64,000 nt of DNA, taken from positions 1-64,000 of the IMG/VR virus record IMGVR_UViG_3300042386_001493. The stretch is one strand, 5' to 3'. Positions 55,943-62,880 of the stretch are shown piece by piece. Each line of letters begins with the position of its first letter. Positions within the stretch are counted from its first letter, which is position 1. The position numbers and the translations under genes are program-made. The DNA is from a virus. The notes under the pieces were generated by a model that was not told the origin of the DNA, did no database searches, and saw only the letters and a program-made list of their open reading frames with translations.

Positions 55943-56494
55943 ATGAGAAACATTGAAAAGAAGGTTTGGTTGGGGTTACTATCTATTGTTGGTTTGGTTG
56001 CGCCTTTTAGCAATTCTGCTAATGCTTTAGATAATAATTTATTGACTAAACCCTCCGTTGAAGCCGTTCCAGCCCCTACAGGGGCTTTTCTGGTTTCTAA
56101 GGAGAGTATATTAAAAAAATATGAAAATGCTCATAAATTAACTGATAGCCAGTTAGTTGACCTATTGAAGGCTATAGGGTTTAAAGGTGATAAATTAAGA
56201 ACAGCATGTGCAATTGCAAAGGCTGAATCTAATGGAAGACCTTTTGCTTTTAATGGCAACTCAGAAACTGGAGATAGTTCTTATGGAGTATTTCAAATAA
56301 ATATGATAGGAAAACTGGGTCCTGATCGTAGAGAAAAATTCGATCTTGACTCTAACGTTGAATTATTTAACCCAGTTACTAATTCACAAATAACATTTCA
56401 CATGACTAAGGGTGGTAAAGATTGGTCAGCATGGAGTTCTGTGAATGGACCACGGTATCAAGAATGGTACAGCAAGTATCCTTGTAAAGTCTAA
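55943..56494 (+). CDS. Secreted lysozyme-like / lytic transglycosylase protein
   Basis: A 183-residue rightward gene. It has a signal peptide with a hydrophobic core (WLGLLSIVGLVA) and a probable cleavage site after ANA at residue 28. A lysozyme-like domain follows, with E95 in AIAKAESNGRP as the likely catalytic acid and SYGVFQINM at 113-121, the SLT and Rpf-type pattern. It would cut peptidoglycan outside the membrane, as an exported endolysin or cell-wall-active protein. AAGGAGGT lies seven bases before the ATG. It has its own TTGACT/TATAAT promoter and is closed by an intrinsic terminator, so it is a self-contained unit against the direction of its neighbours. Confidence 0.75.
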   Translation: MRNIEKKVWLGLLSIVGLVAPFSNSANALDNNLLTKPSVEAVPAPTGAFLVSKESILKKYENAHKLTDSQLVDLLKAIGFKGDKLRTACAIAKAESNGRPFAFNGNSETGDSSYGVFQINMIGKLGPDRREKFDLDSNVELFNPVTNSQITFHMTKGGKDWSAWSSVNGPRYQEWYSKYPCKV

Positions 56495-56504
56495 TAATTA
56501 AAAT

Positions 56505-56536
56505 ACCCTCCTTGCTTTTGGCTTGGAGGGTTTTTT
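56505..56536 (+). terminator. Intrinsic terminator after lysozyme-like gene
   Basis: ACCCTCC and GGAGGGT form a 7-bp stem around a 13-base loop and are followed by six T on the plus strand. It closes the rightward transcription unit. Confidence 0.85.
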
Positions 56537-56577
56537 ATTTTAAACATTAAACATTTTATTGTAAATATAGGTTTAGT

Positions 56578-57168
56578 CTATTCGTGTTTTTTAATACTTG
56601 CTCTAATTTCTTTTTCAAATATATTATATTTAGTAGGAATCCAAAAAGACGGAGTTGTGTATCTTACGCCTTTAGTTATTTCACGCACACCATGTATGTA
56701 CATAGTATTTGATGGGAAAAAAACTAATGTTCCAGCCTTGGGCTTAAACTCTAGTTTGTGATCTGGAAAATATATTTCTCCACCTTCATAGTCATCATTT
56801 AAATATATAACAGCCCCATAATCAACTATAAATGCTTCATTTGGATGCCCCTCTGGATCTTCTCCATCTGCATGTAATGGTTGATACTCTCCTACATCCC
56901 ATCTTCTTATTCCAGCAGAATTAGTTTCAAGTGGTCTGCCAAAATGAAACTCAATCTCTTTTTGTACCCTATTAATTGCATTTAATAAAATTTTATGAAT
57001 CTCTGGTTTTTCTTTATGAAGTTTTTCTGTAACTTTGTCTGGTATGCCAGCCATTGAATTAGATCCCCAAGAAATTGAATCATCAATTGAAGATAAAATC
57101 AAGTCTAAGTCTTCTTTAGAAATAAAGTTTTCTTTAATAACTATATTTTTTGTTGATCCTATTTTCAT
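56578..57168 (-). CDS. Fe(II)/2-oxoglutarate oxygenase, prolyl-hydroxylase-like
   Basis: A 196-residue enzyme of the P4H-type dioxygenase family. The metal ligands are H99 and D101 in HADGED and H159 in YIHGV; R169 in GVRYTTPSFW would bind 2-oxoglutarate. VIYLNDDYEGGEIYFPD is the typical core strand region. It is closely related to the rightward oxygenase at 59307-59903. Hydroxylation of protein residues such as proline is the most common P4H-type role, but the substrate here is unknown. It ends the leftward oxygenase operon. Confidence 0.8.
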   Translation of the reverse strand: MKIGSTKNIVIKENFISKEDLDLILSSIDDSISWGSNSMAGIPDKVTEKLHKEKPEIHKILLNAINRVQKEIEFHFGRPLETNSAGIRRWDVGEYQPLHADGEDPEGHPNEAFIVDYGAVIYLNDDYEGGEIYFPDHKLEFKPKAGTLVFFPSNTMYIHGVREITKGVRYTTPSFWIPTKYNIFEKEIRASIKKHE

Positions 57169-57179
57169 TATATTTCTCC

Positions 57180-57338
57180 TTAGTTAGGTAATTTATATTG
57201 TTCTGCTATTTCTTTTGCTTTGTCAAAATTTGATACATCAATCATTGAATATAAAACATAGCACAACCATTGGTAAGATGATTTCTCACAATACCCTTTT
57301 GATTGCATTGTTTTAGCAATGTCTTCTATAATTTCCAT
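57180..57338 (-). CDS. 52-residue hypothetical protein
   Basis: A small helical protein starting MEIIEDIAKTMQSKGYCEK and ending EQYKLPN. Its ATG overlaps the stop of the oxygenase gene at 57338-57859 in a TAATG junction, which supports genuine coupled expression despite its size. It contains two cysteines. Function unknown. Confidence 0.5.
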   Translation of the reverse strand: MEIIEDIAKTMQSKGYCEKSSYQWLCYVLYSMIDVSNFDKAKEIAEQYKLPN

Positions 57339-57859
57339 TATTTATATTCCATAAACAAATTAATGGCATATCTAGTTCCTGAAATAACACTATGTGCTAC
57401 GTGTGCATATGGGTAGTTAGAAGGAAATAAAACCATTGAATTTTTTATTGGTTTTTCTTTAATTCCAAAATTAACAAACTCTATTTCTCCGCCCTCATAA
57501 CTATCGTTTAAATAAATAACACAACTTGTTACCCTATTTGATACATGTTTAGATCCATCATCATAATGCATAACATATTTTTGATTAGGCTCATACTTTA
57601 ATGCCTCTATTGTAAAGTATGTTAATTCTGGTAAATAATACATATTCCTATATTGTCCTAAAAATTTATCTATTCCGCTTTGTACAATATTAAAAATTTT
57701 TTCATACTTTTCTTTATCGTTAAAATATATAACAGAGTTAGACCTATCTTCTACTTTAACATTTTCTGGCTTAGACCATTCATACTTATTTATTTCTTCT
57801 ATTAGCATTTCTGGATTTTCTAAAACATCATAATAAAATTCTATACCATTTTTAGACAT
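57338..57859 (-). CDS. Fe(II)/2-oxoglutarate oxygenase
   Basis: A 173-residue enzyme if started at the ATG at 57859 (MSKNGIEFYYD), which has AAAGG upstream. Ligands are H98 and D100 in HYDDG, a distal histidine in YAHVAHSV (H153 or H156), and R163 in GTRYAINLF. VIYLNDSYEGGEIEF is nearly identical in layout to the other oxygenases. It overlaps the DUF6065-like gene by eight bases, so the two proteins are probably translated together. Confidence 0.75.
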   Translation of the reverse strand: MSKNGIEFYYDVLENPEMLIEEINKYEWSKPENVKVEDRSNSVIYFNDKEKYEKIFNIVQSGIDKFLGQYRNMYYLPELTYFTIEALKYEPNQKYVMHYDDGSKHVSNRVTSCVIYLNDSYEGGEIEFVNFGIKEKPIKNSMVLFPSNYPYAHVAHSVISGTRYAINLFMEYK

Positions 57860-58568
57860 TGCTATGCCTTTCGTCTTTTGTATAAAGTTTAATTTTTTTA
57901 ACTTCATGTTCTCCAATTTTATTACCATATTGATCGGTGGCACTTCTATAAAAATCAGACCATTTTGGAATTTTATTGTTTTCTAAAATAACATTTCCAT
58001 AATTTGTTAAATTTTTGTGATATTCATTTATATCGTATGGATTGTTATTTAAAGTCATTGTAGATTCATTTAAGTTAAAAAGAGATATTGGCATTACTGC
58101 CATAAAAGGTTCGTTTGCCTTAAAGGTTATTGAAACATTTGGCTTTGTAATTTTCCAAGAAACTGGTATTGGAGAATTCCAAAAACTTGTACTAATAATA
58201 TTAGTTAGTGGCGATGCTCCGTCAATAACTAGGTTTGGTGGTCCAAAAAACAAAAGACTAACATTTGGATCTGTTTTAAAAAACCACCCAATATTAAAAA
58301 TTAAGGTTGCAGTTCCTCTATTTGTATCAACAAACTCTTGTCCCTCTAAAACCTTTATATGATTTCCTTCTTCTGTGTCGTTTCCATCCCATATTACGGT
58401 TATATCTTTTGGAAATGAGAATCCCCAACCCATTTGATTGGTTAGGGATAATGGAAAACAGCGATATGCATGACCATCAAATGTTTTATCCATCCACTCT
58501 CTTTTTACTGGAAGTTGCTCTATCTTTGCTGCTCCCTGAAAAATTTCGTATGCTTCAATATTATACAT
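57852..58568 (-). CDS. DUF6065-like protein, second copy
   Basis: A 238-residue protein with REWMDKTFDGHAYRCFPLSL, MGWGFSFPKDITVIWDG, IGWFFKTDPNVSLLFFGPPN and FWNSPIPVSWKI, the same pattern as the protein at 41297-42019 and matching what I know as DUF6065. It lies between two oxygenases with an overlap on one side and a direct stop-start junction on the other. The repeated association with modifying enzymes suggests a shared accessory function; none is established. Confidence 0.55.
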   Translation of the reverse strand: MYNIEAYEIFQGAAKIEQLPVKREWMDKTFDGHAYRCFPLSLTNQMGWGFSFPKDITVIWDGNDTEEGNHIKVLEGQEFVDTNRGTATLIFNIGWFFKTDPNVSLLFFGPPNLVIDGASPLTNIISTSFWNSPIPVSWKITKPNVSITFKANEPFMAVMPISLFNLNESTMTLNNNPYDINEYHKNLTNYGNVILENNKIPKWSDFYRSATDQYGNKIGEHEVKKIKLYTKDERHSNV

Positions 58569-59234
58569 TTATGCTGTTGTTCTATTTTTTAAAATTTCAT
58601 TTGCTCCGTGTGCTCGATCATTATAATCAAACATTGTCACTGCTGAATATTTTAATCCTTCTTCTACTGGAAGCGCTGCATGTGAATAAATAAAGGTAGA
58701 TGGAAACAAAACAATATCTCCTTCTTCTGGTTGATAAGTATAATTTAGGTATGGGAAAAATAATCCACCACCAACAAAGTTATCATTTAAATACATGACT
58801 GTTGAAACTGTACAAATATAACTAAAACCATGATCTGAGTGAACTCCAAAATGGTGCCCTGGTCCATACTTTACAAAATTAACTGCTTCTTGATATCTCA
58901 TTTGAATGTTATACATAGAACAATAATGGCTTAAGCATGATTGCAACCTAACATCGATATCTTCATAAATATTTTTTAAATCTGAATTGGCTACAGATGG
59001 ATTATTGGTTATATCATATTTTCTAACTTTAAAGTCTACACAATCTCGGTAATCTTTCATTGTTTGATAGTCGCCTACTTGTGCTTCAGACCACTTAAAA
59101 AATGTATCTTTATCTTTATTATTATCGATTACACTTTCTAATCTTTCTACCAAGTTTAATGATTTATTTAAACTATTTTTGTAAATAAAAACACCATTTG
59201 CTGGATTTAAAATTTCAATATTTGTTGCTTCCAT
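58569..59234 (-). CDS. Fe(II)/2-oxoglutarate oxygenase with altered cosubstrate residue
   Basis: A 221-residue oxygenase. H132 and D134 in VHSDHG and H185 in YSHAALPV are the metal ligands, and VMYLNDNFVGGGLFFP is the core. The position normally occupied by the 2-oxoglutarate-binding arginine is lysine (K195 in GLKYSAVTMF). Lysine is known in some family members, such as collagen prolyl 4-hydroxylases and FIH-type relatives, so activity is still possible. It opens the leftward oxygenase operon and is divergent from the rightward oxygenase gene; the shared 72-base gap holds promoters for both. Confidence 0.75.
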   Translation of the reverse strand: MEATNIEILNPANGVFIYKNSLNKSLNLVERLESVIDNNKDKDTFFKWSEAQVGDYQTMKDYRDCVDFKVRKYDITNNPSVANSDLKNIYEDIDVRLQSCLSHYCSMYNIQMRYQEAVNFVKYGPGHHFGVHSDHGFSYICTVSTVMYLNDNFVGGGLFFPYLNYTYQPEEGDIVLFPSTFIYSHAALPVEEGLKYSAVTMFDYNDRAHGANEILKNRTTA

Positions 59235-59258
59235 AGCAGACCCCTTTTCGTTATTTTA

Positions 59259-59264
59259 ATTATA
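59259..59264 (-). promoter_or_regulatory. Probable -10 for leftward oxygenase operon
   Basis: TATAAT preceded by GGTG lies 24 bases before the ATG at 59234, with AAAGGGG between. TG is present but one base out of the usual extended position. Confidence 0.4.
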
Positions 59265-59291
59265 CACCATATAGAGTTTTATACGCTACTA

Positions 59292-59300
59292 TGGTAAAAT
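59292..59300 (+). promoter_or_regulatory. Leaderless-type promoter for rightward oxygenase
   Basis: TGGTAAAAT ends six bases before the ATG at 59307; no Shine-Dalgarno. It is back to back with the leftward oxygenase promoter. Confidence 0.5.
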
Positions 59301-59306
59301 ATATAG

Positions 59307-59903
59307 ATGATCAATAAAAAATCTATAATCCCGTCTGGATATTATGGCAACTCTAAAGAAAATATAGTAATTATTAATAATTTTATATCTCATGATGATA
59401 TAAAAAAAATAAAAATATTTTGCTCAGAATTAAATACCTTTATGTCTATTCCTGGAGACAATTGGGATAATCGTGTTTGCAATAACTCAATCCTTAAAGA
59501 AATTGCTCCTGATATTGAACAAATATTATCTACTTATCAAAAAAAACATAAAAAAATTATAGAAGATTTTTTTAGTATTGAATTAAAAGATAATGTGCCA
59601 AGCGTTGTTATATGGAGACAGGGTGATCTTCAACCACCACATGCAGATAAAGAAAATCTTGATGGAAGCCCAAACCTATATCCTGAAAACGACATTGCTT
59701 CCTTGTTCTATCTTAATAATGAGTATATTGGCGGAGAAATTTATTTTCCAACACAAGGATTACAATTTAAATTAAATGCTGGAGATGCGGTATTTTTTCC
59801 AGGAGATGTTAACTATCAACATGGTGTTACTGAGGTAACTGAAGGAAAAAGATTTACCTGTCCAGCATTTTGGAATGTTATAAAAAATAATAAAAATATT
59901 TAA
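59307..59903 (+). CDS. Fe(II)/2-oxoglutarate oxygenase, rightward
   Basis: A 198-residue enzyme with ligands H112 and D114 in PHADKE, H172 in YQHGV and R182 in GKRFTCPAFW. It is a close paralogue of the enzyme at 56578-57168 (same HAD, YxHGV and PxFW motifs). The ATG directly follows TGGTAAAAT-N6, so the transcript probably starts at or next to the start codon and is leaderless; there is no Shine-Dalgarno. Its inverted orientation next to three leftward paralogues suggests duplication with inversion. Confidence 0.8.
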   Translation: MINKKSIIPSGYYGNSKENIVIINNFISHDDIKKIKIFCSELNTFMSIPGDNWDNRVCNNSILKEIAPDIEQILSTYQKKHKKIIEDFFSIELKDNVPSVVIWRQGDLQPPHADKENLDGSPNLYPENDIASLFYLNNEYIGGEIYFPTQGLQFKLNAGDAVFFPGDVNYQHGVTEVTEGKRFTCPAFWNVIKNNKNI

Positions 59904-59915
59904 TATTTTATTAAA

Positions 59916-60149
59916 TTATTCTGGTAGTGTAAAAGTATCTGTTTCTGAATTATAAATAACTCCTGCTTGAACAATTCCACCTTCTATAGCAGTTTGACCA
60001 GTAACATCTTTAATTATAGGATTACTCATCATCATTGCATAAAATTTTTCACTTGCTGTAATTACCTGAACAACCTCATTGTCAATTATTAAAGCAATAT
60101 AAAACAAGTTATCTGGCAATGCTGGAACTTCACTATCTTCTATAGCCAT
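59916..60149 (-). CDS. Hypothetical small phage protein
   Basis: A 77-residue acidic protein: IALIIDNEVVQVITASEKFY, then IVQAGVIYNSETDTFTLPE. The strand-helix-strand pattern with a terminal tail-like strand recalls small proteins found in many marine phages. TGCTATAAT lies 23 bases before the ATG. Function unknown. Confidence 0.55.
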   Translation of the reverse strand: MAIEDSEVPALPDNLFYIALIIDNEVVQVITASEKFYAMMMSNPIIKDVTGQTAIEGGIVQAGVIYNSETDTFTLPE

Positions 60150-60172
60150 TTTTTCTCTTTTCTGTTATATTA

Positions 60173-60181
60173 ATTATAGCA
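60173..60181 (-). promoter_or_regulatory. Extended -10 promoter for gene at 60149
   Basis: TGCTATAAT lies 23 bases before the ATG; only a weak purine-rich ribosome site follows. Confidence 0.55.
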
Positions 60182-60198
60182 CTTATGACGCAAAGGCT

Positions 60199-60432
60199 TT
60201 ACCATTTTCCAATCGGACATTTTGAAGCCTCTAGTCTTGTTTTTATTTCCATAAAACAGCCACATTTTTTACATGTTTTTGTTAATTGTATTAATTCTGG
60301 GCAAGATATGCATATGTCTAACCTTTTATTTTTAATTTCAATATCAACCGACTTTGTATTTGGATTTAACAAGTCAAAAGGCGTAGTTCCATATTTTTCT
60401 TTATATTGTTGCCATTTATTTTTTTCTGACAT
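60199..60432 (-). CDS. Small zinc-binding protein (CxxC-CGCF type)
   Basis: A 77-residue protein. ICISCPEL, then CKKCGCFMEIKTRLEASKCP and GKW give a set of six cysteines arranged as a zinc ribbon. The pattern CxxCGCFMxxKTxLxxxxCPxGKW is common in phages; I recognise it as a widespread domain of unknown function but cannot name it with certainty. It lies between the proline-rich protein and another small gene. Confidence 0.6.
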   Translation of the reverse strand: MSEKNKWQQYKEKYGTTPFDLLNPNTKSVDIEIKNKRLDICISCPELIQLTKTCKKCGCFMEIKTRLEASKCPIGKW

Positions 60433-60450
60433 TTTTCCCCCTTTATTTTA

Positions 60451-61050
60451 TTACAAACAGAATAGGAACGTTGTACTTGTACAGACACATTGATAATCAG
60501 ATGAACCGCTAGTGTATACTCCGTCAAAGTAACAATTTCCAAATACATTCAAGCATCCGCCTCCAGCAATAGCACATGGTTGTGGAGAAGGTGGTGGGAA
60601 TGGTGGTGGGAATGGTGGTGGGAATGGTGGTGGGAATGGAGGTGGGAATGGAGGTGGGAATGGAGGTGGTGCTGGGAATGGCGGTGGGAATGGTGGTGGG
60701 AATGAAGGTCCAAATGATGGTGGGAATGAAGGTGCTGGTGCTGCTGGTGTAACTGAACTAGTAGGTGATGAAAAATCAGAGTCTAAAATAGTATTATTTA
60801 ACTTTACTGTAAATGTATATGCAGTTCCATTTGATAATCCAGTTACTACTATTGGTGAACTAGATCCAGTTTGTGAAATTGAACTAGGTGATGAAACAAC
60901 TGTATAAGTTAAAGAAGAATCTGGTTTACCTAAATATGTTGGTACTGTAAATGTTACAGACGCTTGACCGTTACCAGCGGTTGCAGTTCCAATTGTTGGT
61001 GTTCCTGGTGTACGACCAGCAGAAGATAATACGGGTCCTAGTCTTGACAT
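60451..61050 (-). CDS. Fibronectin-III-like protein with FPPP repeat tail
   Basis: A 199-residue protein started at the ATG at 61050, coupled by GCATAATG to the fibre gene. Residues 15-95 look like a fibronectin type III domain (ASVTFTVPTYLG, SNGTAYTFTVKL). Then comes a roughly 55-residue tail of FPPP repeats coded by a 12-base tandem repeat. It ends in a cysteine-rich tip (CAIAGGGCLNVFGNC, CVCTSTTFLFCL) likely held by disulfides. It looks like an exposed spike. Its Pro-rich stretch is a possible substrate for the nearby prolyl-hydroxylase-like enzymes, which is inference. Confidence 0.65.
   Translation of the reverse strand: MSRLGPVLSSAGRTPGTPTIGTATAGNGQASVTFTVPTYLGKPDSSLTYTVVSSPSSISQTGSSSPIVVTGLSNGTAYTFTVKLNNTILDSDFSSPTSSVTPAAPAPSFPPSFGPSFPPPFPPPFPAPPPFPPPFPPPFPPPFPPPFPPPFPPPSPQPCAIAGGGCLNVFGNCYFDGVYTSGSSDYQCVCTSTTFLFCL
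60588..60712 (-). repeat. 12-bp tandem repeat coding FPPP
   Basis: A run of GGTGGTGGGAAT-type 12-base units (plus-strand sense) codes for FPPP repeats in the leftward protein. Units differ by single bases and one is interrupted by GCT. Such arrays can gain or lose units by slippage. Confidence 0.8.
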
Positions 61051-61778
61051 TATGCAACTAAGTCTCCAAGAACAACCCAAGAGTCAGTAGCACGTTTAAT
61101 ACATACGGCAGATGACCATTGTGCTCTTAATTTTAATCCTGGAGTTCCGTCTACAGTTGTAGTTCCTGGAGTAGTTGCTGCAATAGTTACCTGTCCCGTG
61201 CCTGTTTGTAAAATTGTAATTTGTGCACCTGTTGCAAATGCTTGGTTGGCGTTTGTTGGAATTGACAAGGTAACTGCAGAAGCACTTGACACCTCAACCA
61301 TTTTTCCATTATCGGCAAGAACAAGTTCATAAGCAACTGTTTGTGGGTTAATTGAAAGATTTATAACTGGAGCAGTTAAAGTTTTATTGGTTAGTGTTGC
61401 GCTATTAGTAAGTGTAACATCTGGTGTTGTCCAGGCTAGTCCTGATGCCGTTGCAGAGTTGGCTGTTAAAACGGTTCCATTACTTCCAACAGATAAAATA
61501 GATAATGTGTCATTTGCTGAAGCAGAAAGTAGGTCACCTTTTGCTGCAAAATCTGTTTTTAATAGTGCAGTTGAAAGATCAATTGCAGTTATTTGAGTTT
61601 GTAAACTATTAAGTGTATAAGCAATAGATGGACTTACAAGGTTTGCTGCATTAGAGTTTGCCGAATTATAATTTTCGTCTCCATAGTGATATAAACGAAA
61701 TGCTGCCTGTATGTCGGCAGGATCTGATAATCCTGGAATTTTAGTTGGTATTAACGTACCTATTGATTCTGCTGCCAT
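61050..61778 (-). CDS. Tail fibre with shared C-terminal domain
   Basis: A 242-residue protein with one LTNKTLT repeat. Its C-terminal 100 residues (VAYELVLADNGKMVEVSSA, GLKLRAQWSSAVCIKRA) match those of the 750-residue fibre at 49412-51664. The domain occurs just before a variable downstream protein in both cases. It has GAGGTGA upstream and a TGATATAAT promoter motif at 61795-61803. It probably anchors the proline-rich protein to the tail. Confidence 0.7.
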   Translation of the reverse strand: MAAESIGTLIPTKIPGLSDPADIQAAFRLYHYGDENYNSANSNAANLVSPSIAYTLNSLQTQITAIDLSTALLKTDFAAKGDLLSASANDTLSILSVGSNGTVLTANSATASGLAWTTPDVTLTNSATLTNKTLTAPVINLSINPQTVAYELVLADNGKMVEVSSASAVTLSIPTNANQAFATGAQITILQTGTGQVTIAATTPGTTTVDGTPGLKLRAQWSSAVCIKRATDSWVVLGDLVA

Positions 61779-61794
61779 ATATCACCTCATTAGA

Positions 61795-61803
61795 ATTATA
61801 TCA
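61795..61803 (-). promoter_or_regulatory. Extended -10 promoter for fibre gene at 61778
   Basis: TGATATAAT, 16 bases before the ATG, with GAGGTGA between. Confidence 0.6.
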
Positions 61804-61815
61804 TAAAGATATAGA

Positions 61816-62406
61816 CTAAGACTCCTCATCTTCTAAAATTGTTATAAATAAATGTGTTGTTACTTGCCCCTCTAAAACCGCCCAATCTCCATATGGGCCA
61901 GAATCTACATCTGTTCTATGCTCAACTGCTTTAAAGTTTATAACTAAATTTTGATTGTTTCCAGCAAGAGCGGGTATGCTCATAGAGGCTGCAATTGGAT
62001 TATCATTTACAATACTAAATTGAACACTAAAGTTACTAGAAGTTAGTGATGTTAAAGAGGTAATATTTGAAATAGGAATCACAATTTGTGCAATTCCATT
62101 GGTGTAGGTTGTTGTGTGATTAACTGAATAAATTGTTGGATTTAACTCTAGCACCTCAATCCAGGTATTTGCTCCAGGTTGAGATACGTATTGATATAGA
62201 TATCCATAATCTGTACCTGGAGAGGTATTAATATATAGATCATTAAGAAGTGGGGTTTGACCAACTCCCTCTGTATTTGGATTTCCTGCGCCAACAAAAA
62301 CTTGACTTCCACGAGTTCCTGTTGGTCCAATATCTACTAAAAGTTCTACAACTTCTGGGGGACCAAGAACTGTAATGTCATCGTTGTCTAATAAAACATC
62401 AGGCAT
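61816..62406 (-). CDS. Putative fibre protein with collagen-like start
   Basis: A 196-residue protein. The segment IGPTGTRGSQVFVGAGNPNT and LLNDLYINTSPGTDYGYLYQ resembles the collagen-like or trimerising linker in phage fibres that precedes a receptor-binding part. The C-terminus has a strand pattern ending GQVTTHLFITILEDEES. It is coupled by TAATG to the upstream BppU-like gene and is part of a short fibre cassette. Confidence 0.55.
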   Translation of the reverse strand: MPDVLLDNDDITVLGPPEVVELLVDIGPTGTRGSQVFVGAGNPNTEGVGQTPLLNDLYINTSPGTDYGYLYQYVSQPGANTWIEVLELNPTIYSVNHTTTYTNGIAQIVIPISNITSLTSLTSSNFSVQFSIVNDNPIAASMSIPALAGNNQNLVINFKAVEHRTDVDSGPYGDWAVLEGQVTTHLFITILEDEES

Positions 62407-62747
62407 TATACTGCACCTGTTACGTCATCTACTACTGATACTTCTCCTGTAAGAAGTGTATAAATTTGTGTTCCGTCTGTAATCTGAACATCATAAACAT
62501 AAGTAGCAGCAGCAAGAGTTCTACCAACTGCTGGTGTTATTGTACATGTAACAATATCTGTTGTTGCATTCACTACTGCAGAGGCAACGGTCTGTACTCC
62601 AGCAGAACCTCTTACGGTTGAAATTGTAAAAGCAGCGCTATAACCTGCTAAATCAAAAGTCCCGCCATTTGCTGTCTTTGGACGAATTACAAATTGAGAT
62701 GTGTCACCACGGTAATACAAAAAGTTATAAAATCCTGGAAATGCCAT
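62406..62747 (-). CDS. BppU-like N-terminal domain protein
   Basis: A 113-residue protein with YYRGDTSQFVIRPKT near the start, ATYVYDVQITDGTQIYTLL in the centre, and GEVSVVDDVTG at the end. This is the same strand plan as the proteins at 54817-55263 and 62880-63281 and fits the baseplate-upper-protein N-terminal fold. AGGAGG lies upstream and TGGTATAAT ends 15 bases before the ATG. Confidence 0.58.
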   Translation of the reverse strand: MAFPGFYNFLYYRGDTSQFVIRPKTANGGTFDLAGYSAAFTISTVRGSAGVQTVASAVVNATTDIVTCTITPAVGRTLAAATYVYDVQITDGTQIYTLLTGEVSVVDDVTGAV

Positions 62748-62762
62748 TATTCCTCCTAACTT

Positions 62763-62771
62763 ATTATACCA
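62763..62771 (-). promoter_or_regulatory. Extended -10 promoter for BppU-like gene at 62747
   Basis: TGGTATAAT, 15 bases before the ATG, with AGGAGG between. Confidence 0.6.
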
Positions 62772-62793
62772 TTAAGAATTAACTCTGGTAGAA

Positions 62794-62880
62794 TTATTTT
62801 TTTACTTTAAATACTTTTTTACCAATTTTAATAATTGGTGGAAGATTATCCTTTTTCGCTGATATTTTTACTATTGGCAT
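62794..62880 (-). CDS. 28-residue basic peptide
   Basis: A very short gene beginning MPIVKISAKKDNLPP and ending KKVFKVKK. It is coupled to the upstream BppU-like gene by a TAATG overlap. It lies in a gap that is otherwise non-coding, so translation is plausible but not proved. The reading was checked codon by codon. It is lysine-rich and could be a leader or peptide of the cassette. Function unknown. Confidence 0.35.
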   Translation of the reverse strand: MPIVKISAKKDNLPPIIKIGKKVFKVKK

